DNA of 17,701 nt from Rhizobacter sp. Its GTDB lineage: Bacteria > Pseudomonadota > Gammaproteobacteria > Burkholderiales > Burkholderiaceae_C. Under the pieces are notes generated by a model, which was not told the origin of the DNA, did not search any database, and saw only the letters and a list, made by a program, of their open reading frames with translations. How positions within the stretch are numbered: position 1 is the first letter of the stretch; each line of letters opens with the position of its first letter. Positions 6,090-14,855 of the stretch are shown in pieces. The position numbers were made by a program, and so were the translations under genes. Where the stretch lies: positions 1 through 17,701 of the forward strand of contig JANYFX010000233.1 in NCBI GenBank assembly GCA_025359585.1, given 5' to 3'.

Positions 6090-8060
6090 ATGGCAACCAA
6101 GCAAAGCTCCTACGGCGAAGCCTCGATCCGCGTTTTGAAGGGCCTCGAGCCCGTGAAGCAGCGGCCGGGCATGTACACCCGCACCGACAACCCGCTGCAC
6201 ATCATTCAGGAAGTGATCGACAACGCGGCCGACGAAGCGCTCGCCGGGCACGGCAAACGCATCGACGTGACGCTGCACGCCGACGGTTCGGTCAGCGTCG
6301 AAGACGACGGGCGCGGCATTCCCTTCGGGCTGCACCCCGAAGAGCAGGTGCCGGTGCTGGAGATCGTCTACACACGCCTGCACGCCGGTGGCAAGTTCGA
6401 CAAGGGTGCTGGCGGCGCGTACAGCTTTTCGGGCGGGCTGCACGGCGTGGGCGTGAGCGTGACCAACGCGCTGAGCAAGCGGCTCGAAGTGAGCGTGTGG
6501 CGCGAAGGGCAGGTCGCGTCGATCACGTTCGCTGGTGGCGACGTGATCGAACCGCTGAAGTTCCGCAAGGCGACCAACGCCGACCGCAAAGCCGGCACCA
6601 GCGTGCGCGCCTGGCCGGACGCGAAGTACTTCGAAACCGGCGAGCTGCCGAAGGCGGAGCTGATTCACCTGCTGCGCAGCAAGGCGGTCTTGATGCCGGG
6701 CGTGACGGTCACGCTCAGCGTCGAGAAGACCGGCGAGAAACAGAGCTGGCTCTACAAGGGCGGCCTGCGTGACTACCTGATGCAGGCGCTGATCAGCGAC
6801 CCGGTGATCCCGCTCTTCGAAGGCGCGCACTACGCCGACGGTGGCGAGACCGAGAACTTCGCCGAAGGCGAGGGCGCAGCCTGGTGCGTGGCCTTCACCG
6901 AAGACGGCAACGTGATGCGCGAGAGTTACGTGAACCTGATTCCTACGGTTGCCGGCGGCACCCACGAGTCGGGTTTGAAGGACGGCCTGTTCGGCGCCGT
7001 GAAGGGGTTCATCGACATGCACAGCCTCTTGCCCAAGGGCGTAAAGCTGATGCCCGAAGACGTGTTCTCGCGCGCCAGTTTCGTGCTGAGTGCGAAGGTG
7101 CTCGACCCGCAGTTCCAAGGGCAGATCAAGGAGCGGTTGAACTCGCGCGACGCGCTGCGCCTCGTCTCGACCTACGTGAAACCATCGCTCGAACTGTGGC
7201 TGAGCCAGCACGTCGACTTCGGCAAGAAGCTGGCCGAACTCGTGATCCGCCAGGCGCAGACGCGCCAGCGTGCGAGCCAGAAGGTCGAGAAGCGCAAGGG
7301 CTCGGGCGTCGCCGTGTTGCCGGGCAAGCTCACCGATTGCGAGAGCCGCGACCTGTCGCTCAACGAGTTGTTCCTCGTCGAGGGCGACTCGGCCGGTGGC
7401 AGCGCCAAGATGGGCCGCAACAAGGAAACGCAGGCGATCCTGCCGCTGCGGGGCAAGGTGCTCAACGCCTGGGAAGTGGAGCGCGACCGCCTCTTCGCCA
7501 ACAACGAAATCCACGACATCGCGGTCGCCATCGGCGTCGACCCGCACAGCGCCACCGACACGCCCGACCTGAGCGGTTTGCGCTACGGCAAGATCTGCAT
7601 CCTGAGCGACGCCGATGTCGACGGCTCGCACATCCAGGTGCTGTTGCTGACACTCTTTTTCCGCCACTTTCCGAAGCTGATCGAGACCGGCCACATCTGC
7701 ATCGCCAAGCCGCCGCTGTTCCGCATCGACGCGCCGGCGCGGGGCAAGAAGCCTGCGGCCAAGATCTACGCGCTCGACGAAGGCGAACTCACCGCCACGC
7801 TCGACAAGCTGCGCAAGGAAGGCGCGCGCGAAAACTCGTGGAGCATCAGCCGCTTCAAGGGCCTGGGCGAGATGAACGCCGAGCAGCTGTGGGACACGAC
7901 GCTGAACCCCGACACGCGCCGTCGGTTGCAGGTCGAGTTCGCGGCGCTGGGCTTCACCGAGACCGTGGCTTCGCTGACGAAGCTGATGGGCAAGGGCGAA
8001 GCGCAGGCGCGGCGCGATTTGATGGAATTGCATGGCGACGATGTCGAGGTGGACGTGTGA
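6090..8060 (+). CDS. parE: DNA topoisomerase IV subunit B (ParE)
   Basis: A 656-residue ATPase subunit of topoisomerase IV, which decatenates daughter chromosomes using ATP. The GHKL ATPase motifs are EVIDNAADEA (Glu41 as general base, Asn45 for Mg), EDDGRGIP (about 71-78) and GLHGVGVSVTNALS. The TOPRIM domain shows LVEGDSAGG (Glu431) and SDADVDG (Asp507, Asp509, Asp511), which bind the catalytic metals. The length is close to E. coli ParE (630) and lacks the long insert of proteobacterial GyrB; together with parC downstream this makes ParE, not GyrB, the call. The ATG at 6090 begins the conserved N-terminus; the frame is open 113 codons further upstream, over the reductase gene, and that extension was rejected. 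No ribosome-binding site is seen. Confidence 0.97.
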   Translation: MATKQSSYGEASIRVLKGLEPVKQRPGMYTRTDNPLHIIQEVIDNAADEALAGHGKRIDVTLHADGSVSVEDDGRGIPFGLHPEEQVPVLEIVYTRLHAGGKFDKGAGGAYSFSGGLHGVGVSVTNALSKRLEVSVWREGQVASITFAGGDVIEPLKFRKATNADRKAGTSVRAWPDAKYFETGELPKAELIHLLRSKAVLMPGVTVTLSVEKTGEKQSWLYKGGLRDYLMQALISDPVIPLFEGAHYADGGETENFAEGEGAAWCVAFTEDGNVMRESYVNLIPTVAGGTHESGLKDGLFGAVKGFIDMHSLLPKGVKLMPEDVFSRASFVLSAKVLDPQFQGQIKERLNSRDALRLVSTYVKPSLELWLSQHVDFGKKLAELVIRQAQTRQRASQKVEKRKGSGVAVLPGKLTDCESRDLSLNELFLVEGDSAGGSAKMGRNKETQAILPLRGKVLNAWEVERDRLFANNEIHDIAVAIGVDPHSATDTPDLSGLRYGKICILSDADVDGSHIQVLLLTLFFRHFPKLIETGHICIAKPPLFRIDAPARGKKPAAKIYALDEGELTATLDKLRKEGARENSWSISRFKGLGEMNAEQLWDTTLNPDTRRRLQVEFAALGFTETVASLTKLMGKGEAQARRDLMELHGDDVEVDV

Positions 8061-8070
8061 GGCCGCCGCC

Positions 8071-8601
8071 GTGACCGCGACCTCGGTGCGCCTTCGCCCG
8101 ACGATGACTTCCGATCTCGACTTCGTGATCTCGGTCGAACAAGACGCCGCCAACCGCCCGTTCATCACACCCTGGGAACGCACCCAGCACGAAGGCGCGA
8201 TCCGCTTCCCGGACTTTCGCCACTTCATCGTCGAGGCCGGCGCGGGTTACCCGTCGGCGGGCTTCGTGATCCTGCAGGGCTGCCGCAACCCGCACCGCTC
8301 GGTCGAGCTGAAGCGCATTGTGCTGTTGCCGGCTGTGCAGGCGCGGGGTGTCGGCCGCGCCTGCATCCGGCTGCTGGCGCAGCTGGCGTTTCGCGACCTC
8401 GGCGCGCACCGTTTCTGGCTCGACGTGAAAGCGCTCAACGTGCGCGCGCAGGCCTTGTACCGCGACGAAGGTTTCGTCGAAGAGGGCCGGTTGCGCGAGA
8501 GTGTGCGCACCGACAGCGGCTACGACTCGCTGATCGTGATGGCCATGCTCGAGCACGAACATGCTGCGCTTGTGCAGCAGCGTCTCCAGGGTGCGGCATG
8601 A
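8071..8601 (+). CDS. GNAT-family N-acetyltransferase
   Basis: A 176-residue acetyl-CoA-dependent acyltransferase. Motif A is visible: the strand VELKRIVLLPAV followed by QARGVGR (Gln90-Arg96), the pyrophosphate-binding turn. Motif B follows as LDVKALNVRAQALYRDEGF, with the Asn and Tyr typical of RimI/RimJ-like enzymes, then EEGRLRE. The acceptor (protein N-terminus, aminoglycoside, polyamine or other) cannot be read. The start is GTG at 8071, 10 bases after the parE stop, with GAGG 8 bases before it; an ATG at 8032 would overlap parE by 29 bases and an ATG at 8104 would cut off the first strand. It lies in the parE-parC interval and is probably co-transcribed with parE. Confidence 0.88.
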   Translation: MTATSVRLRPTMTSDLDFVISVEQDAANRPFITPWERTQHEGAIRFPDFRHFIVEAGAGYPSAGFVILQGCRNPHRSVELKRIVLLPAVQARGVGRACIRLLAQLAFRDLGAHRFWLDVKALNVRAQALYRDEGFVEEGRLRESVRTDSGYDSLIVMAMLEHEHAALVQQRLQGAA

Positions 8602-8625
8602 TCGCGAAAAACAGGAGACAAGAAC

Positions 8626-10239
8626 ATGCACGCCACGATGATGAATGTGCCGCTGTCGCTGAACCACTTGCTGGACCGCGCCGGGCACCTTTTTCCTGAG
8701 AACAAAGTCGTCTCGCGGCTGCCCGACAAGACGCTGCGAACCCACACCTACGCGCAGATCCACCGGCGCACGCGCGCACTCGCATCGGCGCTGCAGAAGC
8801 TCGGCATCAGGAAGGGCGACCGCGTCGCCACGCTGAGCTGGAACCACCACGCACATCTGGAGTGTTATTTCGGCATCCCGGCCGCGGGTGGCGTGATGCA
8901 CACGCTGAACCTGCGCCTCTCGCCCGACGAGATCGGCTGGATCGCGGGCGATGCGCAAGACCGCTTCCTGATCGTCGACGATGTGCTGCTGCCGCTCTAC
9001 AAGCAGTTCGCTCACCTGCACAAATTCGAGCGTGTGATCGTGTTCCCGTTTTCCGGCGCGCCGGTTGCGGCCGAGTTCGACAACTACGAAACGAAGCTGG
9101 CCGGCGCCGCGCCCGACACGTTCACCTACCCCGCGCACGACGAGAACGATCCCGTCGCCATGTGCTACACCTCGGGCACCACAGGCCGTCCCAAAGGCGT
9201 GGTCTATTCGCACCGCTCGACGGTGTTGCACACGCTGGTCGGCTGCCTCGCCGAGAACTGGGGCCTGCGCACGAGCGACGTGCTGCTGCCGGTCACGCCG
9301 ATGTTCCACGCCAACTGCTGGGGCCTGCCGTATGGCGCGGTGATGATGGGCGCGAAGCTCGTGTTCCCCGGCCCGCACCTGCATCCCGACGATCTGCTCG
9401 ACCTGATCAAGGCCGAGCCACCGACTTTGTCTGTCGGTGTGCCGACGATTTGGCTCGGTCTGATCCAACGCTTCGAGCGTGCGCTCACCGAAGAGCCCGG
9501 CCGCTGGCAGTTGCCGAACGGCATGCGCTCGATGGTCGGCGGTGCGGCCGTGCCGGAATCACTGATCCGCGCTTTCGATCGCCACGGCGTGTGGTTGCAG
9601 CAAGGCTGGGGCATGACCGAAACCTCCCCGCTCGCCACCGTGTCGTCCAAGGTCGAAAACGCCGGCGAGGCCGAACGTTTCCGGCGCGCCGCCATGGCGG
9701 GCATGCCGGTCCCGCTGGTCGACGTGCGCATCCGCACTGAGGACGGCAGCGACGCCCCGCACGACGGCACGAGCATGGGCGAGATCCAGGTGCGTGGCCC
9801 CTTCATCACCGGCTCGTACCACGAGGTGCCTGTGGCGGCCGACAAGTTCACCGCCGACGGCTGGCTGCGCACCGGCGACGTGGCGACGATGGACCCGCAA
9901 GGTTTCGTGCGCATCACCGACCGCACCAAGGATTTGATCAAGTCGGGCGGCGAGTGGATCAGCTCGGTCGATCTGGAAAACGCGCTGATGGCGCACCCGG
10001 CCATCGTCGAGGCAGCCGTGATCGCGATCCCCAACGAGAAGTGGAGCGAACGACCGCTCGCCTGCGTGGCGATGAAACCGGGGCAGAATGCGACCCCGGC
10101 CGAACTGGGCGCGCATTTGCTCAAGCACGGTTTCGCGAAGTGGCAGTTGCCAGACCGTTACGAAGTGATCGACGCCGTGCCACGCACCTCGACCGGCAAG
10201 TTCTGGAAACTGAAGCTGCGCGAGCGCTTTCCGCGATGA
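8626..10239 (+). CDS. Fatty-acyl-CoA synthetase (AMP-forming, medium/long-chain, AlkK-like)
   Basis: A 537-residue adenylate-forming enzyme that activates a fatty acid to its CoA thioester via an acyl-AMP. The phosphate-binding motif YTSGTTGRPKG is at residues 181-191. The A5-type motif reads WGMTE (328-332), with Trp in place of the usual Tyr. The hinge and C-terminal domain are marked by TDRTKDLIKSGGEWIS, and the catalytic lysine is Lys525 in TSTGKFWK. Length and the opening NVPLSLNHLLDRA resemble medium-chain AlkK-type and related long-chain ligases; chain length is uncertain. No signal peptide; probably cytoplasmic or peripheral membrane. The ATG has AGGAGA upstream. It follows the GNAT gene by 24 bases and precedes parC. 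Confidence 0.93.
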   Translation: MHATMMNVPLSLNHLLDRAGHLFPENKVVSRLPDKTLRTHTYAQIHRRTRALASALQKLGIRKGDRVATLSWNHHAHLECYFGIPAAGGVMHTLNLRLSPDEIGWIAGDAQDRFLIVDDVLLPLYKQFAHLHKFERVIVFPFSGAPVAAEFDNYETKLAGAAPDTFTYPAHDENDPVAMCYTSGTTGRPKGVVYSHRSTVLHTLVGCLAENWGLRTSDVLLPVTPMFHANCWGLPYGAVMMGAKLVFPGPHLHPDDLLDLIKAEPPTLSVGVPTIWLGLIQRFERALTEEPGRWQLPNGMRSMVGGAAVPESLIRAFDRHGVWLQQGWGMTETSPLATVSSKVENAGEAERFRRAAMAGMPVPLVDVRIRTEDGSDAPHDGTSMGEIQVRGPFITGSYHEVPVAADKFTADGWLRTGDVATMDPQGFVRITDRTKDLIKSGGEWISSVDLENALMAHPAIVEAAVIAIPNEKWSERPLACVAMKPGQNATPAELGAHLLKHGFAKWQLPDRYEVIDAVPRTSTGKFWKLKLRERFPR

Positions 10240-10249
10240 ATTGAATCCG

Positions 10250-10284
10250 GGTCCGACCCCTCGCGTTGCGATGGCGGTCGGGCC
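10250..10284 (+). repeat. Intergenic inverted repeat upstream of parC
   Basis: GGTCCGACC (10250-10258) can pair with GGTCGGGCC (10276-10284), nine pairs with one G-U, enclosing a 17-base loop that has its own small CGC/GCG stem. It lies in the 71-base gap between the synthetase stop and the parC start and is not followed by a T run, so it is not a classic terminator. The left arm recalls the GGGTC...GACCC palindromes scattered in many proteobacterial genomes. Confidence 0.45.
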
Positions 10285-10310
10285 ATCCGCCTTTCCCAAC
10301 ATCCCTGTCC

Positions 10311-12626
<2,316 letters not shown>

Positions 12627-12629
<3 letters not shown>

Positions 12630-12642
12630 GCGGCAACGCTCA
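12627..12642. terminator. Hairpin formed by two convergent stop codons (parC and DUF4124-like gene)
   Basis: TGAGCG (12627-12632) pairs perfectly with CGCTCA (12637-12642) around a GCAA loop, a GNRA-type tetraloop. The first three bases are the parC stop and the last three are the complement of the opposing gene's stop, so the two stops pair with each other. There is no T run on either side, so it is not a canonical intrinsic terminator; it could protect 3' ends or mark the convergent boundary. Confidence 0.45.
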
Positions 12643-13239
12643 ACCGTTCGTGCAGCGTGCCTTGTAGTTGGCCTCGAACAAGTCGAGGTCGCTGCGCTCC
12701 CCCGGGCTCATCGAGTCGGCGCGTTTGCGCCGGGCGGCGAGGATGCGCAGTGTTTCGTAGCACTGTTCGCTGTTCAGCGTGGCGCGTGCTTTTTCGCCGC
12801 TGACCTGGGCCTGCGCCTGGCGGCGGCCGTCACGCTGCTCGCTCTTCACTTGCGACAGCCGCTGCCGGGCTTGCTGCTCGTCTTCGACGCAACGCTGGCG
12901 GTAGTCCAGGTGCAGCTCCGACATCGCCCCGCTCTTGAGCCCACGCGCCGGCCCGGTGCGAATGGCGTCGTTGAGCTGAGCGCATTCTGGGCTCAGGTAG
13001 GGCAGGAATTCCGGGGCCCGGTCCAGGCCCGGCGTGTAGTTCTGGCCATAGGCCGGCCGCTCCGTCGCGGGGCCATAGGCACCGAGCGTGCCTCGCACCG
13101 GCGCACTGCAGGGCCGGTCGCTCAGGTACGAACTGGCACCGTTGGTGCAGCGGTACATCGTTTGTGCGAACGCTGCCGGCGCGCTTGCCAGCACCGCGGC
13201 CGCCACCGCGCAACGCATCGCTGCGTTTCGAACCTTCAT
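12640..13239 (-). CDS. Secreted DUF4124-like hypothetical protein
   Basis: A 199-residue exported protein of unknown function. The signal peptide is clear: MKVRNAAMR, a hydrophobic core CAVAAAVLASA and an AFA cleavage site before QTMYRC. The mature N-terminus, MYRCTNGASSYLSDRPC, resembles the DUF4124 domain, which usually reads Tyr-Lys/Arg-Trp/Cys-x-Asp-x-Gly followed by Tyr-Ser-Asp-x-Pro. A charged, probably helical Gln/Arg/Glu-rich region (about 125-165) follows. Six cysteines follow cleavage (in YRC, RPC, PEC, RC, QC and RC contexts), so periplasmic disulfides are plausible. The ATG at 13239 has a weak AGGGG upstream; a start 4 codons earlier is possible. It converges with parC, the stops 10 bases apart. 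Confidence 0.82.
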   Translation of the reverse strand: MKVRNAAMRCAVAAAVLASAPAAFAQTMYRCTNGASSYLSDRPCSAPVRGTLGAYGPATERPAYGQNYTPGLDRAPEFLPYLSPECAQLNDAIRTGPARGLKSGAMSELHLDYRQRCVEDEQQARQRLSQVKSEQRDGRRQAQAQVSGEKARATLNSEQCYETLRILAARRKRADSMSPGERSDLDLFEANYKARCTNG

Positions 13240-13292
13240 AGCCGCCCCTGTCATTTGGCTGCGGATCTTATCGGTCGGCCTGCGCTGGCGGC

Positions 13293-13310
13293 CACCCCCG
13301 GGTGGGGGTG
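13293..13310. repeat. GC-rich hairpin between cupin and DUF4124-like genes
   Basis: CACCCCC (13293-13299) pairs perfectly with GGGGGTG (13304-13310) around a GGGT loop. It lies 54 bases upstream of the DUF4124-like start and 37 bases past the cupin stop. No T run follows on the minus strand, so it may be a weak or Rho-assisted end for the cupin transcript, or an RNA-stability element. The rest of this 107-base gap holds a TAAGAT that could be a -10 for the downstream gene. Confidence 0.4.
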
Positions 13311-13341
13311 ACGAGCACAAGTTGGCGTGGCGCGTCGTGTT

Positions 13342-13355
13342 GCGCCTTAAGGCGC
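13342..13355. repeat. 14-bp perfect palindrome over the cupin stop codon
   Basis: GCGCCTTAAGGCGC is its own reverse complement and contains the cupin TAA stop (13349-13347 on the minus strand). As RNA it would form a stem with almost no loop, so a duplex DNA binding site is as likely as a hairpin. A chance palindrome cannot be excluded. Confidence 0.35.
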
Positions 13356-13748
13356 CGGTGAGGCGAGGGGCTTGCCCTTCTCGACCACATACACGCCGAC
13401 CAGCTTGGTTGCTGTGCTGCCGTCGTTGTGGGCGTCGTGCACGACCCCTGCCGGGATCACGAACGACTCGCCCGCCTTGACGACGCGTGGCGGCTGGCCG
13501 TCGATCAACAGCGTGGCTTCGCCTTCGAGCACATAACTGATCTCGTCGCCGGGGTGGGTGTGGCGCCCGGCCTTGGCACCGGGTGCGACTTCGACGCGCG
13601 CGACCACCGCTTCACGGCCGGGCACCGACACGTCGGCTCTACCGACCAGGGTGCGGGTGAGGCCGCTGGCCTGGGCCATCAGCGCGCCGGCGGCGCCGAG
13701 CGCGGCGACGGCGAGTACCGAGCTGATGGCGAACTTGAATCGGGTCAT
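13347..13748 (-). CDS. Secreted cupin-domain protein
   Basis: A 133-residue single-domain cupin with an N-terminal signal peptide: MTRFKF, then a hydrophobic core of about 17 residues ending ALMAQA, so cleavage near residues 25-27. Cupin motif 1 is GRHTHPGDEISYVLEG with His63, His65 and Glu69 as metal ligands; motif 2 is AGESFVIPAGVVHDAHN with His104. All four ligands are present, so it should bind a divalent metal in the periplasm. The function is unknown: small exported cupins can be sensors, isomerases or dioxygenase-like. The start is supported by AGGAG seven bases before the ATG at 13748. It is on the same strand as dsbB, 80 bases downstream of it, with a promoter-like sequence between. 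Confidence 0.9.
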   Translation of the reverse strand: MTRFKFAISSVLAVAALGAAGALMAQASGLTRTLVGRADVSVPGREAVVARVEVAPGAKAGRHTHPGDEISYVLEGEATLLIDGQPPRVVKAGESFVIPAGVVHDAHNDGSTATKLVGVYVVEKGKPLASPAP

Positions 13749-13781
13749 GGGCGGCTCCTGAAGGGTGTTTGCGGGATGATC

Positions 13782-13810
13782 AGCATGGAGCGCGCGCCAC
13801 GTTTTTGCAA
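13782..13810 (-). promoter_or_regulatory. Possible sigma70-type promoter of the cupin gene
   Basis: On the minus strand, TTGCAA (13810-13805) is a four-of-six match to the -35 box, followed after 17 bases by CATGCT (13787-13782), a three-of-six match to the -10 box. The predicted leader is about 28 bases and contains the cupin ribosome-binding site. Spacing is ideal but the hexamers are weak. Confidence 0.3.
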
Positions 13811-13828
13811 TCGGGTCTCGCGCGCTCC

Positions 13829-14341
13829 TCAGGCGCGGCGTAGCGTGCTGATCAACACCAGCGTCAGCACGCCATCGATCGCGACGAACAGCGCCAGGCT
13901 CCAGAAGTCGTAAGGCACACCGAGCAGGTTCACGGCCGCATCGGCGCAGCTGGCGCGCGGCGAGAACACGTCAGGCAGCAGGCTGTCGAGCTGCAGAAAA
14001 CCGCTGACTATTCTGTCGGCGAGCGTCAGGTTGCAGGAGGCCGATGCCGCCGCCTGGAAGTGCTGCCACAACGCGGCCGCGATGCCCGAAGCGGCGAGCA
14101 ACAAGGCCAGCGCCGTCGAGATCAACCGGCCGACGCGGCTGCGCCACAGCAGCCCCAGCCCGCAGGCCAGCGAGATGGCGAGAAAGATCACGCGCTGCAA
14201 CACGCACCAGGGGCAGGGCTGCATGTCGAACACATGCTGCGAGACGAGGGCGGCGGCCACTGCGCCGATGCATGCGAGCGCAGTGCCCGCGAGCAGGGCG
14301 GTGGTGTGGTCGCGGTTAGAGCGGGTGACGGCCACGCTCAA
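13829..14341 (-). CDS. dsbB: Disulfide bond formation protein DsbB
   Basis: A 170-residue inner-membrane quinone reductase that re-oxidises DsbA, passing electrons to ubiquinone. Four hydrophobic segments are visible. The first periplasmic cysteine pair is in QPCPWCVLQR (Cys43, Cys46), followed by Arg50, placed like the quinone-binding arginine of E. coli DsbB. The second pair is Cys103 (SCNLTLAD) and Cys132 (ASCADA), nearly the same positions as E. coli Cys104 and Cys130. The start is uncertain: TTG at 14341, sharing TTGA with the stop of the RidA-family gene, or GTG at 14335; AGGT just upstream could serve either. No ATG is available before the first helix. It is translationally coupled to the RidA-family gene. 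Confidence 0.95.
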   Translation of the reverse strand: MSVAVTRSNRDHTTALLAGTALACIGAVAAALVSQHVFDMQPCPWCVLQRVIFLAISLACGLGLLWRSRVGRLISTALALLLAASGIAAALWQHFQAAASASCNLTLADRIVSGFLQLDSLLPDVFSPRASCADAAVNLLGVPYDFWSLALFVAIDGVLTLVLISTLRRA

Positions 14342-14808
14342 GCCACCTGCACGATCATCTCGATCTCGACACAGGCGCCCATCGGGATCTGCGCCACCCC
14401 GAACGCACTGCGTGCATGCGCGCCACGCTCGCCGAAGATCTCGCCCAGCAGCTCCGAGCAGCCGTTGGTCACGAGGTGCTGTTCGGTGTAGTCGGGCGTG
14501 CTGTTCACCAGGCTCATCAGCTTGACGATGCGCTCGACCTTGTTCAGGTCACCGACCGCCGCGTGCAGTGTGCCGAGCAGGTCGATGCAGATCGCGCGCG
14601 CGGCGACTTTGCCGATAGCGGTGTCGGTGTCTCGGCCGAGCTGGCCGACCCAGGGTTTGCCGTCGCGCTTGGCGATGTGTCCCGAAATGAAGATCAGGTT
14701 GCCGCTGCGCACGAAGGGCACGTAGGCAGCCGCGGGAATGGCCAGCGGGGGCAGCGTGATGCCACGTTCGGTGAGCCGGTCGTAGATGGAGCTGGCAGCG
14801 TTGGACAT
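14338..14808 (-). CDS. RidA family protein (YjgF/YER057c/UK114, long variant)
   Basis: A 156-residue member of the Rid/YjgF family, trimeric proteins with a chorismate-mutase-like fold. Canonical RidA hydrolyses reactive enamine/imine intermediates made by PLP enzymes. The family signature is ARSAFGVAQIPMGACVEIE near the C-terminus, with Arg133 and Glu148 corresponding to the catalytic Arg105 and the Glu120 of E. coli RidA. The N-terminal half is longer than RidA (about 128 residues) and reads IYDRLTERGITLPP, then FISGHIAKRDGKP, typical of a separate COG0251 subfamily whose substrate is not established. So imine deaminase activity is likely but not assured. The ATG at 14808 has no ribosome-binding site. 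It is divergent from comEC, 47 bases apart, and overlaps dsbB by TTGA. Confidence 0.9.
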   Translation of the reverse strand: MSNAASSIYDRLTERGITLPPLAIPAAAYVPFVRSGNLIFISGHIAKRDGKPWVGQLGRDTDTAIGKVAARAICIDLLGTLHAAVGDLNKVERIVKLMSLVNSTPDYTEQHLVTNGCSELLGEIFGERGAHARSAFGVAQIPMGACVEIEMIVQVA

Positions 14809-14839
14809 GGGTTTGTGGGGGTCGATTCAGAAGCCGCAA

Positions 14840-14849
14840 ATCCTACACT
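14840..14849. promoter_or_regulatory. Overlapping divergent -10-like hexamers between the RidA-family gene and comEC
   Basis: On the + strand TACACT (14844-14849, four of six matches to TATAAT) ends 6 bases before the comEC ATG, with no ribosome-binding site between, so the comEC message would be leaderless. On the minus strand TAGGAT (14845-14840, four of six) would give the RidA-family gene a leader of about 25 bases. The two hexamers share two bases, so the polymerases would compete. No strong -35 box is seen for either. Confidence 0.4.
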
Positions 14850-14855
14850 GCAGCG

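Noticed and set aside
6075..8228. Long minus-strand open frame (about 717 codons) opposite parE
   Set aside because: Shadow of parE; no family resemblance and no ribosome-binding site.
7954..9468. Minus-strand open frame (about 504 codons) opposite the GNAT and synthetase genes
   Set aside because: It crosses three real genes in antisense and has shadow composition.
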